A DNA stretch of 64,000 nucleotides from Sva-07 sp031398325. Lineage in GTDB: Bacteria; Actinomycetota; Acidimicrobiia; Acidimicrobiales; Ilumatobacteraceae. The stretch is from NCBI GenBank assembly GCA_031398325.1, contig JANNNB010000201.1, positions 7,133 to 71,132 on the forward strand. Reading direction: 5' to 3'. Both the position numbers and the translations under genes were made by a program. Positions 42,809-52,444 of the stretch are shown one piece after another; position 1 is the stretch's first letter, and the number at the start of each line of letters is the position of its first letter. The notes under the pieces are model-generated. The model worked only from the letters and a program-made list of their open reading frames with translations, had not been told where the DNA came from and searched no databases.

Positions 42809-43714
42809 TCAGGCTCCTACCGCAGTCATCGCGTGTCGAGAGGTTCGAACGTTGCCGGCGATGGCGTCGACCAGGACCGGCCAGAGCGGCTGGGGCATGT
42901 CGTGGCCCATGTCGGACACGACCAGCAATCGGGCCCCGGGGATCAACTCGGCGGTGCGCTCGCCGCCCTCGGGTGAGATCAGCGTGTCGTCACGCCCGTG
43001 GATCACGAGGGTCGGCACGTCGAGCGCGGCGAGCGCAGACGATCGGTCCCCGCTCGCATAGATCGCCGCAAGTTGCCGCGAGGCGCCCTCGGGATAGAAC
43101 GACCGGTCGAACGACGCCGCTGCCTGCGACTTGGCGAACCCGACGTCGAAGTACTTCTTGGACTGCCAGACGCGGCCTCGCAGCGACGCTTCGATGAACG
43201 CGTCGCGCTCGGTCGGCGGCGGCGCCAGCAAGGCCTCACGGGCCTCGTCGGTCGGTGCACCGACCCGCGGATCTCCGACCGTGCTCATGATCGACGTCAG
43301 GCTGGCGATCCGCTCGGGGTGCTCGATGGCCATCGTCTGGACGATCATCCCACCCATCGAAGCCCCGGCGATGTGTGCCCGCTCGATGCCCAGGTGATCG
43401 AGCAGACCGATGCCGTCAGCGGCCATGTCGGACAGCGTGTACGGGACTTCGGGCATGGCCTCACCGGCGAGGTGGGCCATGAGCACGGCCATCGGATCGG
43501 CGCTCTGCCCGTCGAGCTTCGTCGACAGACCACAGTCGCGGTTGTCGAAGCGGATCACGAACAGGCCCTTCGCGGCGAGCGCCGCCAGCAGGCCATCGGG
43601 CCAGCCGATCATCTGGGCCGTGTACCCCATCACCAACAGGAGCGCCGGATCGGTCGGGTCGCCATGCGTGTCGTATTCGATATCGATACCGCTCGAGAGC
43701 GTCGTGCGTGCCAT
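42809..43714 (-). CDS. Alpha/beta hydrolase
   Basis: 301 residues. Nucleophile elbow IAGASMGGMIVQ, Asp in VIHGRDDTLISP and His in SDMGHDMPQPLW. Oxyanion region LLVMGYTAQMIGWP; RFDNRDCGLS is usual for this esterase-type branch. Substrate unknown; coupled to the racemase downstream. Confidence 0.85.
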   Translation of the reverse strand: MARTTLSSGIDIEYDTHGDPTDPALLLVMGYTAQMIGWPDGLLAALAAKGLFVIRFDNRDCGLSTKLDGQSADPMAVLMAHLAGEAMPEVPYTLSDMAADGIGLLDHLGIERAHIAGASMGGMIVQTMAIEHPERIASLTSIMSTVGDPRVGAPTDEAREALLAPPPTERDAFIEASLRGRVWQSKKYFDVGFAKSQAAASFDRSFYPEGASRQLAAIYASGDRSSALAALDVPTLVIHGRDDTLISPEGGERTAELIPGARLLVVSDMGHDMPQPLWPVLVDAIAGNVRTSRHAMTAVGA

Positions 43715-43775
43715 GGCAGCCGAGTGTTGCAGAGGACATCGCTCCGCCTGAACTCGCAGCGACCAGGTCGGGTTC

Positions 43776-44504
43776 TCAGCGTGGCGCGTCGCTCAGTGCC
43801 CGGCGCAGCCGCGCGACGGCGGCGGGGGTTCGGCTCCCCCACCAGAACAGATCCTGCCCATCGATCCTGAGGACGGGAAGTTCGTCGTTGCCGGATCGCA
43901 GTTCACGGGCCAGCTCGGCGATGTGACGCTCCTCGAACGCATACGGCTCGCTGGGCACGAGGACGATGGTCGGACGGAGCGACCGGACATCGGACAGTTC
44001 CACGACCGGATAGGTGTCGACGGCGGAAGCGGTCACGATGTCGACGCCGAGATGTGCGAGCAACGACGCTCCGTAGGTCGCCGCGTTGATCGACATCCAC
44101 GGCCGTCGCCAAATCGGGACGAACGCCGAACGGGTTACGGCCGCAGCAGGCGGCCCCACTGTCGCCAGGCTCGGCGCGCTCCGATCGACCCGCACCGCGA
44201 GTTCGGTGACGACTCGGCAGGCGTCGGCGATCGAGCGCACGTCGGTGACGAACAGTTCGAGTCCGGCGTCAGCGATGGCCGCTGCGTCCTCGCGTCGATT
44301 CTCCTCCTGGTCCATCACCACCAGATCTGGTGCGAGACCGACGATCGCCGCGATGTCGGGATTCTTGGTCCCACCGACGTGGGCGATGTCGGGCTGCTCG
44401 CAGAATCGCGTGCACGCGATCACGTCGGCGCCGAGAGCCAGCAGGGTCTCCGTGCTCGACGGTACGAGGCTGACGACGCGCGGACCGGGGGACGACCGAG
44501 TCAC
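43776..44504 (-). CDS. BtuF-like helical-backbone metal/corrinoid-binding protein without signal peptide
   Basis: 242 residues of the ABC-type periplasmic binding (helical backbone) fold: RVVSLVPSSTETLLALG at the N terminus, GLAPDLVVMDQEENRREDA, and PTIVLVPSEPYAFEERH. BtuF and siderophore-binding homologues normally carry a signal sequence; here none is visible, so the protein looks cytosolic. No permease or ATPase genes are near. GTG start overlaps the upstream stop (GTGA). Confidence 0.75.
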   Translation of the reverse strand: MTRSSPGPRVVSLVPSSTETLLALGADVIACTRFCEQPDIAHVGGTKNPDIAAIVGLAPDLVVMDQEENRREDAAAIADAGLELFVTDVRSIADACRVVTELAVRVDRSAPSLATVGPPAAAVTRSAFVPIWRRPWMSINAATYGASLLAHLGVDIVTASAVDTYPVVELSDVRSLRPTIVLVPSEPYAFEERHIAELARELRSGNDELPVLRIDGQDLFWWGSRTPAAVARLRRALSDAPR

Positions 44505-45118
44505 AACGAATCGAGCAACCGCTGCTTCTGCGCATCGAACTCGTCGCGGGTCAGCGTCCCTCGATCGAGCATGCCCTCGAACTTCTCGAGTTGGGCGGCG
44601 ATGTCGACGCTCGCCACACCGCGGGACGCGGCCTGCCGATCGGTGACGAGACCGTGGAGCAGCTGCTTGATGCGCTCGGGGTCACGCACGTTCTCGAACC
44701 GCTGTACCCCGTACTCACCGCCCGATTCGATCTCCAGGTCGCCGGCCCCGACCATTCGAGCGAACGGACCCTGGCTCGACATGACGGTGTTGACGCGATC
44801 GAGTGGGATCTCGATGCCGTGCTTGGACAGCACCCCCGAGCGTCTGATGACCCGCTGTGTGGTGACGGCGAACTGTGTCGTCAGCCAGCTGAGCGATCGG
44901 ACGACCAGCCAACACGACGCCGCCACGATGAAGGCGAGCGAGGCGTACCCACCCAGCGTCCGCGGGAGCGTGTCGGCATCGGTGTAGATCAGTGCCCCCA
45001 CCCCGACGGACACCGCTGCAACGAGCAACGCGACCGGTGCGGCGAGACACCACCAGTGCGGGTGCAGGTCGACGACGACGGTCTCGTGATCGTTCAACAG
45101 CCGACGCGGATACACCAC
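44501..45118 (-). CDS. Membrane protein with PH-like (bPH2) and SHOCT domains
   Basis: 205 residues: two transmembrane helices (WWCLAAPVALLVAAVSVGVGA; ASLAFIVAASCWLVV), a bacterial PH-type domain with FAVTTQRVIRRSGVLSKHGIEIPLDRVNTV (shown split), then a C-terminal SHOCT module (LEKFEGMLDRGTLTRDEFD). I chose GTG 45118, preceded by TACGGT at 7 nt. It ends in a GTGA overlap with the BtuF-like gene. Function unknown; bPH2 proteins sit at the membrane. Confidence 0.8.
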   Translation of the reverse strand: MVYPRRLLNDHETVVVDLHPHWWCLAAPVALLVAAVSVGVGALIYTDADTLPRTLGGYASLAFIVAASCWLVVRSLSWLTTQFAVTTQRVIRRSGVLSKHGIEIPLDRVNTVMSSQGPFARMVGAGDLEIESGGEYGVQRFENVRDPERIKQLLHGLVTDRQAASRGVASVDIAAQLEKFEGMLDRGTLTRDEFDAQKQRLLDSL

Positions 45119-45125
45119 GTCCGCC

Positions 45126-45131
45126 ACCGTA
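45126..45131 (-). promoter_or_regulatory. Candidate -10 box of the PH-SHOCT gene
   Basis: TACGGT on the minus strand, 7 nt before GTG 45118; fits the leaderless spacing seen at other genes here. Confidence 0.4.
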
Positions 45132-45194
45132 CCGGGACAGCCACTGACCGCCCGGGACTCGCGGTCACCCCTCGAACGACCCCGGGCGACGTGG

Positions 45195-46556
45195 TCAGGC
45201 CGGCGTGTCGATCGCGGTGACCCGCACACGCAGCCGATCGATCGCGAACCCGTCCATCGCCAGGACCTCGAACTCGCCGACATCGGTCGACACCCGATCA
45301 CCCACGCTCGGTATCTCGTCGAACGCGTCGATGACGTATCCCGCCAACGTGTGCCAGTCACCCTCCGGCAGCTCCACTCCGAGACGCTCCTCGAACTGGT
45401 CGGCGCGCACCGAGCCGCCGAGTTCGTAGCTGCCGTCGGGGAGGCGGTCCCACTCCCCCGATCGACGATCGGACTCGTCGTCGAAGTCACCGATCAACTC
45501 CTCGATCACGTCTTCGAGGGTGACGACACCGACCACGGTTCCGTGCTCGTCGACGACGAGTGCGATGTGCTGCCGATCCGTGCGCATCTCGAGCAGGAGG
45601 TCCTCGAGCCGATGATGCTCGGGCGTCACCATGATCGACCGCGTCACCGTGCCGACGGGTGTCGCGGTCCACGCACCATCGGGCATACGCAGCAGGTCCT
45701 TCACGTGGACGAACCCACGGACATGGTCGAGGTCCCCCTCGTGAACGACGATTCGGCTCCGACCGGTGCGCTGGGCCTCCGCCGCCGCGACGTCGACCAT
45801 CACATCGCCCGAGACCGCGACGATGTCGCGACGGGGGCTCATCGCGTCGGAGGCGGTGAGCCCGGACAGCTCCAGCGATCTGGTCAGCAGCTCATGTTCC
45901 TGCTTGGCCAGCGAGCCGTGCCCGGCCGATTCGTCGAGCAGTAGTTGCAGGTCGGCGGGAGAATGGGCCATCGCCCGGGCGTCTTGCGGCTCGACGCCGA
46001 TCAGCCGGACGGTGAGGTTCGCCATCCAGTTCAAGAGCCGGACGAGCGGCCGGAACACCGCCACGTAGAGGCGGAACGGGCGAGCGAGCTTCAGTGCGGA
46101 CTCCTCGGGATGGGAGATGGCCCACGACTTCGGTGCCATCTCGCCGATCACCATGTGCAGGAAGACCACGATCGAGAGACCGACGGTGAACGCGATCACG
46201 TGCGACGCGGTCGACGACAACGAGAACGCTTCACCCAACACACCTTCGATGATCCCGGCGATCGCCGGCTCGGCGACGGCACCGAGCGCCAACGAGCACA
46301 TCGTGATGCCGAGCTGGGCCCCGGCCAACATGAGGGTGAGTTCGCGAAGACCGGCGAGGGCGTGCCCTGCTCTTCGATCACCACTGGCCGCGAGCTGCTC
46401 GATGCGCGATCGCCGCGAGGCGAGGAGTGCGAATTCGGCCGCGACGAAGAAGGCGTTGAGGAGCAAAAGCACGGCGGCGAGCGCCAACGCTGGAACGTTC
46501 CAGGCGATACCCGACGCATCGTCGGCGGCTTCGGCGGTCAGCAGTGACACGATCAC
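45195..46556 (-). CDS. CNNM/CorC-HlyC family transporter or regulator, second gene of pair
   Basis: 453 residues: DUF21 transmembrane domain (first ~190; AVLLLLNAFFVAAEFALLASRR), two CBS modules (about 210-330; IALVVDEHGTVVGVVTLEDV) and a C-terminal CorC_HlyC domain. Family members export or regulate magnesium and cobalt. GTG 46556 overlaps the upstream paralogue by 4 nt, so the two are co-translated. Confidence 0.88.
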   Translation of the reverse strand: MIVSLLTAEAADDASGIAWNVPALALAAVLLLLNAFFVAAEFALLASRRSRIEQLAASGDRRAGHALAGLRELTLMLAGAQLGITMCSLALGAVAEPAIAGIIEGVLGEAFSLSSTASHVIAFTVGLSIVVFLHMVIGEMAPKSWAISHPEESALKLARPFRLYVAVFRPLVRLLNWMANLTVRLIGVEPQDARAMAHSPADLQLLLDESAGHGSLAKQEHELLTRSLELSGLTASDAMSPRRDIVAVSGDVMVDVAAAEAQRTGRSRIVVHEGDLDHVRGFVHVKDLLRMPDGAWTATPVGTVTRSIMVTPEHHRLEDLLLEMRTDRQHIALVVDEHGTVVGVVTLEDVIEELIGDFDDESDRRSGEWDRLPDGSYELGGSVRADQFEERLGVELPEGDWHTLAGYVIDAFDEIPSVGDRVSTDVGEFEVLAMDGFAIDRLRVRVTAIDTPA

Positions 46557-47935
46557 GAGCGCCCCGTCGCGGTGTCGTCGTCAGGAGTTTCGCGGGACGG
46601 ACCGCCGCGCCCGGCGCCGGGTTCGTTCGCGTCGTCCTCGTCCCCGGCCATGGGTGCAACCTGCAGTCGGACTCGCTGGATCGCGAACTCCTCGACGCCG
46701 AGCACCTCGATCAACACGCCCTCGACGATCACCTCGTCGCCGACCTCGGGAATCCGCTCCAGTCGATCGAGCACCAGACCCGCGACCGTGTCGTAGTCGC
46801 CCTCGGGCAGATCGAAGCCGGTGACGCGTTCGATCTCGTCGGTACGCGACAGCGCTTCGACGTCCCAGACGCCAGGTTCGACCTCGGCATAGTCGCCCGG
46901 CACGGCGGGGTCGTACTCATCTTCGATCGCGCCGACCAGCTCCTCGACGATGTCCTCCAGCGTCACGACACCCGCGGGTGCCCCGTACTCGTCGATGACG
47001 ATCGCCATCTCGGTCGAGCGGGCGCGAAGCTCACCGAGCACGATGGCCAGCCCGGCAGCTTCGGGCACCGCCAGCGCATCGTGGAGCAGCGATCGCAACG
47101 GGGTTGTCGCGTACGTTCCGCGTTCCACGCCGAGGAGGTCCTTCGCGTGCACGATGCCTTCGGGCTTGCCGTCGAGGTCGACGACCGGGAACCTGGAGTG
47201 GTTCGAGCCCAGCAGCTCTCGAAGATCCTCCGCCGTCGCATCGACACCGATCGTGACGACCCGGTTCCAGGGCACCATCGCGTCGGAAGCCTCCAGTTCG
47301 CTGAAGCTGATCGCCCGCTCCAGCAGCGCTGCCTGGGCGGGGGTGAGGTGACCGCTCTCGGCCGACGAGTCGACGATCATGTCGAGCTCCTCTGCCGACA
47401 CCGAGCTGTGGAGTTCGTCGACCGGCTCCACCCCGACGAGACGGAGCAGCCTGTTGGCTGAGCCGTCGAACAATCGGACGATGGGCGATGACAGGCGCAT
47501 GTAGATCAGCAGCGATGGCGCCACCGCTCGTGCCACGGATTCCGGTTTGGCGATCGCCAGGTTCTTCGGTGCCAGCTCGCCGAACACCATCAGACCGATG
47601 GTGGCGAGCGTGAACGCGATCGCAAACGCCACGACGAAGGACGCCGAATCAGGTAGGCCGACCGACGTCAGCGCCGGCTCGATCAGGCCGACGATCGCTG
47701 GTTCGGCGATGAAGCCGAGCACGAGCGACGTCACGGTGATGCCGAGTTGTGCGCCTGACAACATGAAGCTGAGGCGCTTGTGAACCTCGAGAGCTCGACG
47801 GGATTTCCGATCGGTTTCGGCGGCTTCGCTGAACTTGGAGCGGCGAGCAGCCACGAACGCGAACTCGCCGGCGACGAAGTATCCGGTCGCCACGATCAGT
47901 GCGATGACGGCCAGGATTCCGAGCGCATTCAGCAC
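46553..47935 (-). CDS. CNNM/CorC-HlyC family transporter or regulator, first gene of pair
   Basis: 460 residues with the same architecture: DUF21 (VATGYFVAGEFAFVAARRSK), CBS pair (MAIVIDEYGAPAGVVTLEDI) and CorC_HlyC domain. An acidic, disordered tail (GDEDDANEPGAG...) follows, which the neighbour lacks. Similar but clearly diverged from the next gene, so a heteromer is plausible. GTG start at 47935. Confidence 0.88.
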   Translation of the reverse strand: MLNALGILAVIALIVATGYFVAGEFAFVAARRSKFSEAAETDRKSRRALEVHKRLSFMLSGAQLGITVTSLVLGFIAEPAIVGLIEPALTSVGLPDSASFVVAFAIAFTLATIGLMVFGELAPKNLAIAKPESVARAVAPSLLIYMRLSSPIVRLFDGSANRLLRLVGVEPVDELHSSVSAEELDMIVDSSAESGHLTPAQAALLERAISFSELEASDAMVPWNRVVTIGVDATAEDLRELLGSNHSRFPVVDLDGKPEGIVHAKDLLGVERGTYATTPLRSLLHDALAVPEAAGLAIVLGELRARSTEMAIVIDEYGAPAGVVTLEDIVEELVGAIEDEYDPAVPGDYAEVEPGVWDVEALSRTDEIERVTGFDLPEGDYDTVAGLVLDRLERIPEVGDEVIVEGVLIEVLGVEEFAIQRVRLQVAPMAGDEDDANEPGAGRGGPSRETPDDDTATGRS

Positions 47936-48040
47936 GGCGTCAACTTCGTTGTCGGTCGTCGTACATGGGCTACGTGATGCTAACCCGCACCGACACCGTC
48001 ATGCGCGTCTGTCGTCTGCGACACTGGCCGCGGTGGTGGT

Positions 48041-49714
48041 GTGACGCAGCGACAGGTGATGAAGAGCCTCAGCGCCCTGCCCGGCGGCGTCGGGCTGTTC
48101 GCCATCGCCCTGCTGAACACGGTGACCGAGTTCGCCGCCTGGGTCGCCGTGTTGATCGTTGCGTACGAGCAAGGCGGCGCGGCCGAATCCGGTCGGGCGG
48201 CGGCGATCCAGCTGATCCCGGCGGCGATCTTCGCGCCGTTCGTGGCCGCTGCCGGCGATCGATTTCCGCGCCACCGGGTGATCCAGGTGGCAATGGCCAT
48301 GATCGCCCTGACGACCCTCGGCATCGGTGCGTTGCTGCAGTTCGAGCAGAGCCTCGTGATCGTGTACCTGCTCGCCGCAGTGCTCGCCGTCGCGCTGATC
48401 TCCGTGCCGACCGCGATGGCCAGCCTGCTCGTTCACCACGCGAAGACGCCTGAGCAGCTGACGTCGCTCAACGTCCTGGCCACCATCGTGCGGTCTGTCG
48501 GCATTCTCGTCGGGCCGCTCGTGGCCGCAGTCGCACTCTCTATTCTGAGCCCGGCCTGGCTCTTCGTCCTCCTGAGCATCTCGGCTTCGGCGGCCTTCGT
48601 CGCCGTCGTGATCATCATCGAGCACGACGACCGTCCCCGTGTGCCGCTGCGGCTGCGCGACGTCGCGGCTGACTCCACCGCCGGACTCCGCTACGTGATC
48701 GGCACCTCGAGCGTTCGACGAGTGATCGGGTACCTGACCGTCGGTCAGCTGATCCTCGGGACCCTCGACGTCATCCTCGTGAGTGTCGCGTTCGACCAAC
48801 TCGGCAGAGGCGGGGGGGCGGCGGCGACCCTGAGCGCATGCCTCGCCGGGGGCGCCGTGGTGGCGTCGGTCGCGTCGACACGATTCATCGGTCGCATCCG
48901 ACTGGGCGCTCTCGCCGTCGTCGGCGGGCTGACGATGTCGATCCCCATCATCTGGCTCGACCGCTCCGCCCACCTGTGGCTGGTGGTTCTCACGGTTGCG
49001 ATCATCGGTGTCGGCAGTGCATTCGACGACATCGGCGGGCTGACCCTGCTGCAGCGGGTGGGTTCCGAGCAGATGACGAGTCGGGTGTTCGGCGTGCTCG
49101 ACTCGTGCTCCCTCGCAGCGTGCGCCGTGGGTGCCCTCATCGCCGGGACGTTGATCGACAATCTCACGGCGCTCACTGCGTTCGCGATCATCGGCGGGAC
49201 CAGCGCGCTCGTGATCGCCACCCTCGCGCTTCGTCTGGTGGGCGTCGACAACGGGGTCGAATCGGTCGACCCGGCTCGGATCGACGAGCTACGCGGGGTC
49301 CCGTTCCTCGCACCCTTGCCCTTGCCGACGCTGGAGCGTCTCGTGCGTACGTCAGAAATCCGGACCTACCGAGCCGGCGAGACGATCATCGTGCAGGGCG
49401 CGATCGAGCACGAGTTCTTCGTCCTGCTGGACGGCTCGATCGTGGTGATCGCCGACGGCGTCACGCTTCGTGAGGGAACGGCACCGGACTATTTCGGCGA
49501 GATCGCATTGGTGCGCAACGTCGCTCGCACGGCCAGCGTGATCGCCACGACGACGGTTTCCGTCGCGGCCATCGATCGCGATTCGTTCCTCGAGTCGATC
49601 TCGCTCACCGCGAGCAGCCGGCTCTCCGCCGAGACGGTCGCCGGGACACGGATGGACCGCGTGTTCGAACCGGACAGGTCCCTCGAGGTCGGTACGACTG
49701 AGCTCTACGACTGA
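48041..49714 (+). CDS. MFS transporter fused to a cyclic-nucleotide-binding domain
   Basis: 557 residues. Residues 1-~400 form an MFS-3-like transporter with ten to twelve helices (AVLIVAYEQGGAAESGRAAA; LGTLDVILVSVAF). Residues about 420-530 form a cNMP-binding beta-barrel, with the phosphate-binding cassette YFGEIALVRNVARTASVIA. Transport might be gated by cAMP or a relative; fusion of these parts is uncommon but known. GTG 48041 is used; ATG 48059 is possible. Its last 10 bp overlap the convergent gene. Confidence 0.85.
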   Translation: MTQRQVMKSLSALPGGVGLFAIALLNTVTEFAAWVAVLIVAYEQGGAAESGRAAAIQLIPAAIFAPFVAAAGDRFPRHRVIQVAMAMIALTTLGIGALLQFEQSLVIVYLLAAVLAVALISVPTAMASLLVHHAKTPEQLTSLNVLATIVRSVGILVGPLVAAVALSILSPAWLFVLLSISASAAFVAVVIIIEHDDRPRVPLRLRDVAADSTAGLRYVIGTSSVRRVIGYLTVGQLILGTLDVILVSVAFDQLGRGGGAAATLSACLAGGAVVASVASTRFIGRIRLGALAVVGGLTMSIPIIWLDRSAHLWLVVLTVAIIGVGSAFDDIGGLTLLQRVGSEQMTSRVFGVLDSCSLAACAVGALIAGTLIDNLTALTAFAIIGGTSALVIATLALRLVGVDNGVESVDPARIDELRGVPFLAPLPLPTLERLVRTSEIRTYRAGETIIVQGAIEHEFFVLLDGSIVVIADGVTLREGTAPDYFGEIALVRNVARTASVIATTTVSVAAIDRDSFLESISLTASSRLSAETVAGTRMDRVFEPDRSLEVGTTELYD

Positions 49715-50307
49715 CGGTCACGGACGTCGAGCACCGTGACGACGGGGACGTCCGGATCCGGCGTCGACGATCGATACCGCGCCAAGCGGTCGGGGCCCAG
49801 CACCGCGAACGCAGCGTCGACGAGCCCCCAATAGGTGCTGCGTATGCCTGCCTGACCTGCGTCGCGAGCCACTTCGTAACGTTCGATCGCCGGCGGCCGC
49901 GGGACGTAGGTCACGACGCGATGTCCATCGATCCCCCCTGACGACACCGTGACGGAGTCGGTCACGTCGACGCGGTCGTAGTCCCGCTCACGGTGATCGA
50001 GGAATGCCAGTTCCTCGGGGCTGACACGCGCGACGATCCCGTTCGTGCGTTCGGCGGCCGACGCGACGAGTCCAAGAGCGACGATCACACCATCGTCGAC
50101 GAGACGACCGTCCGCCGTCTGCCACCGGCCGTCGACGTGACCGACGCCGTAGTTCCAGCGCCGACCCCACGCCGCCAACTCCGCCTCGAGGAAGTCGACC
50201 CCGATGACCACCTTGCGCTGCAGGGTGTTGCCGAGCGACAGCGGGTCGACGAGCGAGCCGTACCCGAAGACCCATGTGGCGCCCCCGGCGCCCACTCGAT
50301 CAACCAC
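49705..50307 (-). CDS. Gamma-glutamylcyclotransferase-like protein
   Basis: 200 residues. WVFGYGSLVDPLSL at the N terminus is the AIG2/GGCT signature loop, and LAFLDHRERDYDRVDV holds the catalytic glutamate region. Such enzymes release 5-oxoproline from gamma-glutamyl amines. It overlaps coaE by 8 nt and follows it in the operon. Substrate not assigned. Confidence 0.8.
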   Translation of the reverse strand: MVDRVGAGGATWVFGYGSLVDPLSLGNTLQRKVVIGVDFLEAELAAWGRRWNYGVGHVDGRWQTADGRLVDDGVIVALGLVASAAERTNGIVARVSPEELAFLDHRERDYDRVDVTDSVTVSSGGIDGHRVVTYVPRPPAIERYEVARDAGQAGIRSTYWGLVDAAFAVLGPDRLARYRSSTPDPDVPVVTVLDVRDRQS

Positions 50308-50908
50308 CGCTGGCGGTAGCGAGCTCGAGCAGCTCGACCCACAATGCGTCGACTTGCGAACGAAGCGACTCGACGTCGGCGGAGTTGTCGATCACATGGG
50401 TCGCCTTCACGAGCCGCTCCTCGCGAGAGATCTGGCTGTTGATGCGCGCCGTCGCGTCGTCGACGTTCATGCCGCGCTGGTTGACGAGCCGGTCGACCGC
50501 CACATCGACCGGGATGTCGACGACGATCGTCGCGGCAAGTCCGAGCCGGGGGTTCTCGCCGAGCAATGGAAAGTCGAGCACCACCACACGATCGGTGCCG
50601 AGGTTGACGTCGATCTGACGCTGGATCTCTTCCTGCATCGCCGGGTGGACGATGGCGTTGAGGTCGGCCAGCGCCTCCTTGTCGTTGAACACGATCGCCG
50701 CAACGGCGGCTCGATCGAGCGCACCGTCGGCGGTGATGATGTGATCGCCGAAGCGGGCAGCCATGGCCGAGAGCAGGGGCGCTCTGGGTGCTTGGAGGTC
50801 GCGGGCGATCTGGTCGGCATCGACGATGACCGCGCCGTGATCAGCGAGCATTGCCGACACGGTCGACTTGCCCGCGCCGATGCCACCGGTCAGGCCCACC
50901 ACGATCAT
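50300..50908 (-). CDS. coaE: Dephospho-CoA kinase CoaE
   Basis: 202 residues; last step of CoA synthesis. P-loop GLTGGIGAGKSTV, VDADQIARDLQAP and VVLDFPLLGE are typical. The rpsA-coaE order matches other actinobacteria. Unlike the mycobacterial enzyme there is no C-terminal UPF0157 extension. Confidence 0.94.
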   Translation of the reverse strand: MIVVGLTGGIGAGKSTVSAMLADHGAVIVDADQIARDLQAPRAPLLSAMAARFGDHIITADGALDRAAVAAIVFNDKEALADLNAIVHPAMQEEIQRQIDVNLGTDRVVVLDFPLLGENPRLGLAATIVVDIPVDVAVDRLVNQRGMNVDDATARINSQISREERLVKATHVIDNSADVESLRSQVDALWVELLELATASGG

Positions 50909-50986
50909 GAGACGACGATCATCGAGTCGCGCTCACCGTTCGCTCTGGTCGCACGCTGGTTCAGATCGGTTCACCGACCCGACCGG

Positions 50987-52351
50987 TCACTCGGCGGTTG
51001 CTTCGACCGGCTCGTCGACGACGACCGATGTGAGGTCGGCATCGACCGATTCGACATCGGTGGCCCCTTCGACCGCGGAGGCGTTCTCGCCGTAGTACTC
51101 CGACCAGGCGGCCTCGGCTTCGGCGTCGGTCTCGCCAGCAACCCAGTTGCCGGCAGCGTCGACCTCGAAGTGCTCGCGGTACTCAGCGGCGAGCTCGCCA
51201 CCCTCGGCGGCCTGCTTGATCGACAGGCTGATACGGCGACGGGCCAGGTCGAGATCGATGATCTTGACCCAGAGCTCTTCGCCCGGCGTGACGACCTGCT
51301 CCGGCGAGTCGACGTGGTGGGCTGACATCTCCGAGATGTGCACAAGACCTTCGATGCCCTCGCCGACCTGGACGAACGCACCGAACTGCACGAGCTTGGT
51401 GACCCGGCCGTAGACGAGCTGCTCGACCTGGTGGCTCTCGGCGAACTCCTGCCACGGATCCTGCTGGGTGGCCTTGAGCGAGAGGCTGATGCGCTCGCGG
51501 CTGAAGTCGACGTCGAGGACCTGCACCTTGACCGGATCGCCGATCGCAACGACCGAACCGGGATGGTCGACGTGCTTCCACGACAGTTCGCTGACGTGGA
51601 TGAGCCCGTCCATGCCACCGAGGTCGACGAACGCACCGAAGCTGACGACCGAGGAGATCGTTCCTTCGCGGACTTCGCCCACTTTGAGGTTGTTGAGGAA
51701 CTGGTCGCGCGTCTCCTTCTGGTTCTCTTCGAGATAGGCGCGACGGGAGAGCACGACGTTGTTGCGGTTCTTGTCGAGCTCGATGATCTTGGCGTGCACG
51801 GTGGTGCCGATGTACGGCGCCAGGTCACGGACACGGCGCAACTCGACCAGCGATGCGGGCAGGAAGCCGCGCAGCCCGATGTCGACGATGAGGCCGCCCT
51901 TGACGACCTCGATGACCGGACCCGACACGACGGCGTCGGCTTCCTTCTTCGCCTCGATGTCGCCCCAGGCACGCTCGTACTGAGCACGCTTCTTGGAGAG
52001 GACGAGGCGGCCCTCCTTGTCTTCCTTCGTGAGAACGAGGGCTTCCACGTGCTCGCCGAGCGAAACGACCTCGGAGGGGTCGACGTCGTTGCGGATGCTC
52101 AGCTCGCGAGCGGGGATGACACCTTCACTCTTGTACCCGATGTCCAGCAGGACCTCGTCCTTGTCGATCTTGACGACCGTGCCGTGAACGAGTTGACCGT
52201 CGTCGACGGTGACCATCGTGCCGTCGATCGCATCGGCGAAGGACATGCCGAGATCGTCGGCGGTGATTTCACGGGGGGTGTACACGCCTTCTTCGTCGAA
52301 CGTTCCCATCGGCTGGGAGATCGTTTGAGTGGCGGTTGAGGTGTCGGACAA
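50987..52351 (-). CDS. rpsA: Ribosomal protein S1
   Basis: 454 residues with four S1 domains (about 51-118, 135-205, 222-290 and 307-376). Motifs such as LDIGYKSEGVIPARELS, DIGLRGFLPASLVELRR and FGAFVDLGGMDGLIHVSEL are close to mycobacterial RpsA. The tail is short and acidic. The longest frame begins at TTG 52351, without a Shine-Dalgarno; ATG 52309 would remove 14 residues. It delivers mRNA to the 30S subunit and is probably autoregulated. Confidence 0.93.
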   Translation of the reverse strand: MSDTSTATQTISQPMGTFDEEGVYTPREITADDLGMSFADAIDGTMVTVDDGQLVHGTVVKIDKDEVLLDIGYKSEGVIPARELSIRNDVDPSEVVSLGEHVEALVLTKEDKEGRLVLSKKRAQYERAWGDIEAKKEADAVVSGPVIEVVKGGLIVDIGLRGFLPASLVELRRVRDLAPYIGTTVHAKIIELDKNRNNVVLSRRAYLEENQKETRDQFLNNLKVGEVREGTISSVVSFGAFVDLGGMDGLIHVSELSWKHVDHPGSVVAIGDPVKVQVLDVDFSRERISLSLKATQQDPWQEFAESHQVEQLVYGRVTKLVQFGAFVQVGEGIEGLVHISEMSAHHVDSPEQVVTPGEELWVKIIDLDLARRRISLSIKQAAEGGELAAEYREHFEVDAAGNWVAGETDAEAEAAWSEYYGENASAVEGATDVESVDADLTSVVVDEPVEATAE

Positions 52352-52444
52352 GGGACGGACTGCTTTCGGAAACTACATCGATGAATGGGAGAAATGGAAC
52401 GGATGGTTCTGCCGACCCGCGAACTGAGAGGCGACAGGGCGTTG

